A stretch of 64,000 bases of DNA from positions 106,431,360 through 106,495,359 of the forward strand of contig CM054181.1 of NCBI GenBank assembly GCA_028829895.1, read 5' to 3'. Below the pieces are notes generated by a model. The model worked only from the letters and a program-made list of their open reading frames with translations. It had not been told where the DNA came from and did no database searches. Both the position numbers and the translations under genes were made by a program. The DNA comes from Sinotaia quadrata (lineage: Eukaryota > Mollusca > Gastropoda > Architaenioglossa > Viviparidae). Each line of letters begins with the position of its first letter. Within the stretch, counting starts at the first letter, position 1. Below are positions 11,801 through 20,800 of this stretch, in pieces.

Positions 11801-14800
11801 TTACAAATACATATATATATATATGCCTATATATATATTTCTAATTTTTTATTATTTTTTTAAAGCAGAAATGATTAAAATAAAAAATTCGACTAAAGCA
11901 AAATGTTCACAATTCCGTAAATTACTTTCAAACAAATTTGACTCAGGATAATTTCTTTATCGCCGATGATTTTTTTTGTTTTAAAACTTGTGTCACTTTT
12001 TTAAAAAAATAAATTTTGAAGCCTTACATAGTATATAAGAATAATTACAAAGGATTCTAGAAAAATGATTATTTGAACCTCAATGCGGTTTCAAACATAG
12101 GCCTATTGTTATTGAAAACGCCAATCTTTTTCCTAGCATTGCAATATAATTCGTCAAAGTAGCTCGTTTTGGACGGATAATTTCTGAAGAAATGATTGTC
12201 TTACATGTAAGTTGAATGTTATTTATTAAAGTAAATATTTCGTAATTGTCTTACATGTAGGCTGGGTATTATTTATTAAAGTAAATATTTCGTAATTGTC
12301 ACAATGGTATGGCATTGTGCATGTACTATCGCTACGTGGCCGCCATTTTGAAAAAGCGAACTTCGTCTATCGGTCGAACGGGCAGTAAAAACGTTATGAA
12401 CCGAATTTGCTTATCCCGCTAAGCTCTGACTTCTCAACATAAAAAATATTTAAAGAAAATGTTTATTTCACGAGCGAAATTCTGTTTTGTCAACTAAAAT
12501 TAATAACGGCCGACGAATAAGATTCCGGAAGTGTTAGAAAAGGACTTGTATGCTGAAGAGCTCATAGCAGACGACAGAGAAGCAGTTAGAGTTACGCCGC
12601 CGTTAGTTCTATTGAACGCACGGCAAGTTTTTCGTCCTGTTATAACCGATTGTGAAGAAAAAAATTGAAAATGAAAATGAAAGCGGAAGATTTCTTTTGG
12701 AAGTGGAAGAGCGGGAGATTCGAGGTAAAAGCGGGAGATTCTTCCGCTAAAAGCGGAAGGTCTGCTAATAATTGAAAAGCATGAAATTTAAAGCGAAATA
12801 AACATGGTTCTAAAATAATGTTCTAATATTCGAAGAGAGGAAATTTAAGAAAATATAAAGTTTTAAAAGGTTTAAAAATAATATTCCAATAACAGAAATG
12901 CAAGAAAATTTTAAATAAATTTTTTTTTCTAAAAGGTCTAAAACAATGTCCTGATAATTTAAATGCAGGAAAATTAAGTCAAAATAAAGGCTCTTAAAGG
13001 TTCGAAAATAAGCTTCTAATAATTTAAATGCAAGAAAAATTATACCCTTGATGGAGCATTTATAATCGCAAAGTTCACACTGGAATGGTTTCTCTCCTGT
13101 GTGAATGCGCATGTGTCGCTTGAGATCTGAGTTAATTTTGAACTTGGAGTGGCATTCCGGACACTCAAAAGGAGAGTCTCCAGTGTGTGTTCTTAAGTGT
13201 ACAATCAGCTGACTGGAATTGCGGCTAGCATAAGGGCAAATCTGACATCTGGAGAGATAAATAATATCTCACAGAGAATTAGTCTTCAGAAGGACAATAT
13301 AATCACCATAACACCAATATGCTTACAAGAATTAACATAAAGAAAAACTTAGACAGAAGAGATCTTTACAAATTCTCACAAACAATTTTAAACAGCTCTA
13401 AGCATTTTACGATACTAAACAGACACACAGTAATGCATACTGTATTATATAGGAAGCTTAATACAATAAACATACAACATGTAACATAGAAGTAAACATG
13501 TTAATATGCAAGTGCATGCTTACAGACATAAAAAACATAAACACTTTAGTAAATCAGATAAGAAATTCAAAAAATAATTTAACACATTTAACTTTAAGAC
13601 TGATGTTGCAGGGTGAAGAAAATGTAATTCAAGAATATTTTGAAAAATGCTATACTACTACATTAAAAAAAAAAAAATGTGTTTAAAGAGATTTTTTTGA
13701 AAATGTGTTTGCAACATGAATTCTAAAGGAAATAAGGAAATTCATTTCATATGACAAGACCCTGATGTAAGAATGGAATGAATTATAAGCTCTGGTTTTT
13801 CATGGTGAGTACACTCAGGATATAAGTGTCAGAATAATAGAGCAGATGTCAAGGTAGCGTTGCATACCTGCATGAGTTTAAACAGGTACTCTGGGCTGGA
13901 GTCTGTCAATGAAACACAACAGAGCAAGGAATTGTGTGCTTGATTGGTACACAAGAGCAGCCATTACAGGGAGTGGAGAAAAAGAATAGTGTGTGTTCAA
14001 GGAGTGATCTGAGGAATTGTGTTCTCAACTTTCTGTACTATAATGGGCCAGAAAGACAAGAGTTAGAGCAACAAATTATAGACAGCACTAACAAACAGAT
14101 GAGTTTTTTGGTTCTTCAATTAAAAGTGCGATTAGAAGTGTTTCAAATCCAGATGTGCTGCTCTACATGCATTCATGATATGCTGAGGTAAGGAATGAAT
14201 AGTGTAGAGTGTGAGGAGTATGATAATGGCTTATCAATGTTTGGCAAACTTCATGTTAAAAGGATCGTGGAGGAAAATCTAAATGTGAAGATAATATTAG
14301 TTTTGAATTGACCGAGTGGTATCAGTCATGTCATTTATCTGGAGTTCATTACATTTTATCTATGCTTTAACATCAGAAATTCATTATTATGTGCAATGGA
14401 TGGTCAGAAATGGAAACAATCACACTTTTATTAGAAATGTATTCAATATTATTGCAATTCATGTGTCTACTTATCAAGCAAGTTCACTAGCCTCCTCCCT
14501 TATACAGGTGATACTATGTAAGTGACTAGCTGAATATGTGATCATATTATGATCAATAATAATCATATTGTGATCTGTAAAACGTTTCTTTCATAATTCA
14601 TGCATTGTTTTTCCTTTTCTTCTTTTAGCATTTATTTAACACTTTCTCATGTATTATGTTAAGTTACACAGGTTTCACCAGATACAAGCAGACAGCTGCC
14701 CAATGTCCAGTAAGGCACAGAAAGGCAGCAACAAGTTGAAATTATGGTCATATTATACACTGTAAACATACTAGGATTTTCTGATTCAATAATGATTATT

Positions 14801-17800
14801 TAAATTTTATTTTTAATGGAGTGCTGGATTTGGTGAACATATTAAAATTATATACACTGGCAGTGCTTTTGTGATGCTGGGTGGACAGTGACATCAGGCA
14901 TTACCTCAATGTTATGTTTCTATTTATTTGTACGTGGTGAGTGATCAGCCAAATGAGATGATTGGTCAAATAATATTTTTTAATAGTGGCCCACTTTCAG
15001 TAGTAGCATATTTAGCAGATAAAATTTCTTAAAAGAAAGGTCTACAATATGCAAAATGTGTGAGGTCTTACTTAAAAGGTCTTTCATCAGTGTGAGTTCT
15101 AATATGCTTTTTTAAGCTACTGCTGTCAACCGATGCGTAATTACCTGCAAAATAAAAGCAAAGCCATTGGATGAAAATGAATGCTGAATGAAATTTCACA
15201 TAAAAGAAATTATATTTAAAAATTATGAATCATTCATCAAGAGAAAAATACATTACTAACAATTTATAAAATAGAATCACTCTGACTGTAAACAATGTCG
15301 ACATGGGACGAATGCCATATGCAAGAATAAAATAAGCATTAAAACAATAAATGCTCTGTCATCCAATACACGACTTACACTGTGGACACTTAAATGGCTT
15401 TTCTCCTGTGTGCCAGCGGATGTGAACCCGAAGCTTGTCTGAGCGATTGTAATCTTTCCCACAATGTGGGCAAACATAGGGCCGTTCCCCAGTATGAGTG
15501 CGAAGGTGTCGCTGCAAGTCCTTCACAATGTTAGTCTTGTACTGGCAATCATCAAAACTACAGTGATAGACTTTCCCTTTCTTGAAAGGAATGGATGAAG
15601 AGGAAGAGGAAGAAGAAGGTTGTGCGGCTTTTGTAATGGCCTTGCTTATCAAAGAAGCTGAAAATTAAAAATAGAACAAATGATTGTTACCATATAATTC
15701 TAACTTGAAACTATTAACACTGAGTATATGAAGAAAAAGTCACATAACTACTTCAACACTTTTTATATCAATAAAATACTGCAAAACAATATCAAAGCCT
15801 TAATACATTACTTTTTCTACACAAAAGCACAAATTAACAGTAAATAAATTAAAACTGCAGTAAAGCACAAAATAAATGTTGTGCAGTGTATTTAAATTTG
15901 ACTCAAATATTTTTTATAGATCATTTTATATTAAAAGAGAACTTCTCATTCACAGTATTTATCCAGTCTTCAATTACTACATCACAGATATGTACAATTT
16001 AAGTTCAGTTAACACACTGATAGCCTCCCCTGCCTAAAGGCTAATCTTTGCTATATTGCTCTTTGTTGATAAAGTGTGATCAGTTTGTGACTCCGAGTAC
16101 TGTACAGATACAAAAGTGACAGCACCACTCAATGGCATTCAATTTTGTTTAATCTCTTCAGTAATTGTCCATATAAGAAAAAATTCTTAAGACTAGGTAG
16201 TTCTTCATGGATTTTATACTAATAAACCAATTGCTCACAATCAGAATAGGATATCAGGCTGAAATAAATTAACAAAATAATATTAAGCAGGCTACTGGAG
16301 TTATTATCCCTTGAATAAGACCACAGGTTATTACCCTACTATTCAATCTGTTGGCATTTATGTTGGCATTTCTAGCAGTGAAAGGAGTAAAATAAATAAT
16401 GCTAAATTTTCTACTACTGAATTTACTCCAATAAAGCAGTAGTTGACTGTTACTGTTGCAAAGTTGTTTATGCCTACAATGAACAGATGAAAAGCTTTTG
16501 CAAGAATTTTATTTTATAAAGAAAATGGCTGTATTTAGCCCTGCTTTAGTTATCAGAATTCACTACAATTTCACAGAACCAATGGATAATATAAATTATA
16601 ATATTAAAATTAAAATAATATAAATTATTTTCTTATTTACCTTCCCCTCATTGCCACACAGTAAATTTAGCTACCTTACCAAAGAAATATGACCTCACAT
16701 TATATTGAGAAGGCGGCCTCAATGCCACTCAGTATCTTGCCAAGGAAACTTGAAATCACATTGTAATGGAAAGGCATCCCTACATTTAAAAAAGCAAACT
16801 AAAAAAATAACTTCTTAGAGTACTGCCCATTTACACTGCTATCAAGAGTGATCATTTTATAAGGAAATATTCCTTAAGTGTTAAAAAAAAAAAAAAAAAA
16901 AGTGATGTAAGAGAAACTAACTCAACAGTACAATCAGATTCATAACACTTTCTTAAGATACACAGGAGTCCCTGGATCTGATTATTATTCTCTTACCAGA
17001 CAAATGGTTGGATCTCTTTTCCAGTGAATTTGACAAGTGCTGATCATTGACTGCTTCGGGAATTTGGTTCATTTGTGATGACAATTTGGCAGGGACTTGC
17101 AGCACAGCTTCTGGAGATTTTCTCCCTTCCATGTCCACATCCAAATGGGCAGGTGGTAGAATCAGTAAAGAAGACTCTGTTGTGTGATCTAAGACATCCA
17201 TGTTTGCTGCCATTTCAGAGCCAATGTCTGTGACATTAACTGGTCTTGAAGAAATTAATGATCCTGGTGTAGCCAAATTGTCTGGGAGACTGGCTGCTAA
17301 TTCTGAAGCTTCCTTGGCCAATTCTTGAAGAGAAGCTACGTTGGTCATCATGTCCTGTGGTGTTGCTCCTGAGTTTTCAAACTCATGATTGGTATGCTTG
17401 GAGATGTCTGATAAGTCTGTGACAATATTTTGCTTAAATTTAACTTGCATATGTTGCATCTGTTGCTCCTGATGTAGATGTTGCATTTGTTTGCTCTGGT
17501 CTTTAGGCAATGTTTGTAGGAAATTAATATCAGCTACCGTATGTCTCCGACGCCTCTCCACACATACCCGATTCAATCCTTGACCAAGGTTTTGCTGTGA
17601 ATCATCTCCTTGTAGTCTGTAATTCTGCATCAAGCTGGGGTCTGGATTTTCAATTCCGTGAGACAGTTTTAACTTTTTCTTCAAATGTGGTGCTACAGTC
17701 AACTGAGAATGTGCTATCCTTTGGCTGAATGTGCCTTTTTCTCGAACAGTTAAGTTTTCTTGCTCCGCAAATCTCAGCTCTTGAGACTCAGACACAGACA

Positions 17801-20800
17801 AACTGAGATCAGCATCGTTTTCTTGACTTGCAAGCAAAGGAATATTTTCACTGCAAGACAGTGCAATTCGATCGTGTATCTGATGCAAGTTCAAGCTATC
17901 ATTAGATTCAGCCAACTCCTGTGATTCATCAAATACATACTGATCAAGATTCTGAACATGTTGTTCATAGTGGTAGCTCTCAGGTGGATTTCTGCTGCTG
18001 GATTTCAAGTGAACGTGCTTTTGCATGACATGAAGTTTGAACCTTTCCCTGGACATAGAACCAAATAATTCCTGATGCAGTTCTGCATCTTCATCCTCTT
18101 GGAGTTCACTTTCTCGAAGACCAGTACTTAGAAGCAAAGATGGACTTGAATCCTTTAGAAGTCCACTTTTTTCAGACTCCCCAAACTGCTGATCTGCCAA
18201 TCTGGAGTTACCCATACCAATGGACTTGTGTGGTGCTTGCTTCGAGTGTACAGTCAATGCCTGTTTCACTGTTTGTTGTTGTTCTGAATCATTCACTTCT
18301 GATGGGGAGAAAACTGTCTCTCCTGTACTGGTTGCAACAGATATGTCTGAATAGGAACAAACATCATCTATTCCTTGATCCAAAGTTGTTAGGGTACCAA
18401 TGTCCAGTTTAGACAATACATGGCAGTTACTTGTGGTGTTGCTTTGGTTGTGCCCTATCACATTCTCAGATGTGTCCCTTGCAATAGAAAACTCATGAAA
18501 ACCAATCATCTTGCTAGCAGAAGTCATCTGGTTTGCACAACTTATCTGCACTTGTGGCTGGATCAAAGCACATCTTTGCTGTGGAACAGATGCATGTGGG
18601 AGTGCTTGTTCAGCAAGTCTAGATGCTGGTTCTGGAAACTCATCTAATCTTGTTGTAGACAGTGGTGATTTAACCACTGGAGGAGTATGGAGGGAAGAAA
18701 ATGCCTGGTGCTGCAAACCTTTAAGATTTCAAATAATAACACATAAAAATTATTGCGCAATCTGCCACCAAAGTAATTTTTATATATTAATATTAATTTA
18801 AATATATATATTAATTAAAGTGTTGTTAATAAATTCAGAATATCAAATAATGTGGTACAGACCTCATATAAAAGAAAAAAAATAATTTAATTCTACTCTT
18901 CTTAGAAGACCCAACTGAACTGAACTGCTTAGAATCAGAATTAATCTGATATGGCTCATTAAAATTGGATGCATATCTAGTTATAGCACTCTGTACTGGT
19001 TCATTGCCACACATGCATTTTCTTAGTCCTTTAGAGCCAATCAATGTGAAATAAATATGTATTTCCCTGACCATGCAACCACTGAATCAGTATCACTTCA
19101 AAAATTGGATAGTTTTATTGAGACTGTTCATATAATAGAAATAAGCTGGGGTCTGGGGTCACCAATTGATTTTACATAACATGGAAATCATGCAAGTCAT
19201 GTCTTTGAATGCAATCTACTTCACTGACAGTCTGTGTCAGCATACATCTGATTTGGACTTATGAAGCAGATGATTCTTTTGTTTATTTATGAAAAGTATT
19301 CACCATATGATGAATATTTTCCAGCTCCTAGTGATTTTCAAATGGATGAATGAAACTATGCTGAAACTGGTCAAAAGAATGTGTGCTGTGAAACTGGTCC
19401 AAAAAAAAATGGCGTGGATGGCTTGCAGTGCTTGAACAAATGAACAATGGATTTCAATATATGAATTGTGCAATTGGATTTGTATCTGGTTAGGCAAAAT
19501 AATGATAAGGATAATGTGCTTTGACAGTTTTGTGATTTAAACACATTACATTTCTGTATTTTAAAAAAATATGTAATGCTAAACAATGGACTTTTCAGTT
19601 CAAAATACAGTGTTGTGCTGAAGAAAAATTTTCATAACGAATTTATTTGAACTGTACAATTCCTTGGAAATGTTCATGTGTTACAAAATAAAATAACATT
19701 TATAAAATTGACACTTCAGGAGTGTCATGTCATTTTTGCTGACAACACTTGAGAAGAATTTTGGAGACATTCATTGAAAGGAAAGGAACTTTTATTATAT
19801 ATTTATTTTTTAATGTTAAATATTTTTTAAAATAATTTTTAAAGTCTTTAGTATGTTTGGCATTAGCAAAACTGCTTTTTCAAAATCCTTTCATAATTAC
19901 AGCCGCTTTTCATTTTTAGTAAGGTCACCTATACAATTTTTTTGTGAGCGGCAAAATAACCTGACAAGCTCACAAACCACATTACTATGAGATGCTGACA
20001 GACAACAGGTTGAATGAAAATCTGAAATGGCAGACCGCTTTAAAAGTTCAAGGAAGGTAAGTGTGTACACATTAAATGAGTACTTTCTTCAAAGTTTTAT
20101 CTCTTTCATTCATTTAATACAATCTCATCCAATTTCAGGTATAAACATGCAGTACAAAAAATGAAAATAAATTATATACTTTGAAAATAAAGCATGCTAA
20201 AGATACATTTTTGCAGTTGAGTCAATCAACTTTACATGTCAGTGACAATGTCAACCACCAACAATAGTCTCAGCTAATATTAAAACATTACAATCTGTAA
20301 ATCTTGCTAAGACAGGTGTGAATTAGATAATTTATTTTTCAGAAATGATAGGTCAAAATAGCCAATCTTTATGCAAATGCACATAATTATAATTGCAACA
20401 ACAAAAGAAAACGACAAACACACATCTGATTTCCTATTTTATGCCCATACATTTGCACAAACATATTTTTATATCAGGTGTACTATTGGCATTCACCTAG
20501 GCACTGAGTTCAGATGCACCCCAGATACCAAGTTTACATGCCCCCAGGTCATGCATTTACTAAGTTCACAATGATATTTACCATGAGAAAATGAAATGGT
20601 AAGCATTAAGGTCCACACCATTTAAGATTAAATCCACAATATTCAGCATTAACTCCTTCTACATAACTCCCTCACTTTATGCTCTACACCAGATTAAGGA
20701 ATTAAAACTACCTGCGTGTTGCTGCTGTTCAGACAATGACACCACCTTTGATTCAAATGATTGACACTGCACTGAATTCTGTTGCTGCTGTATCTGTTGC

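Noticed and set aside
18140..18801. Plus-strand frames of 75-96 codons
   Set aside because: Antisense shadows of exon 3.
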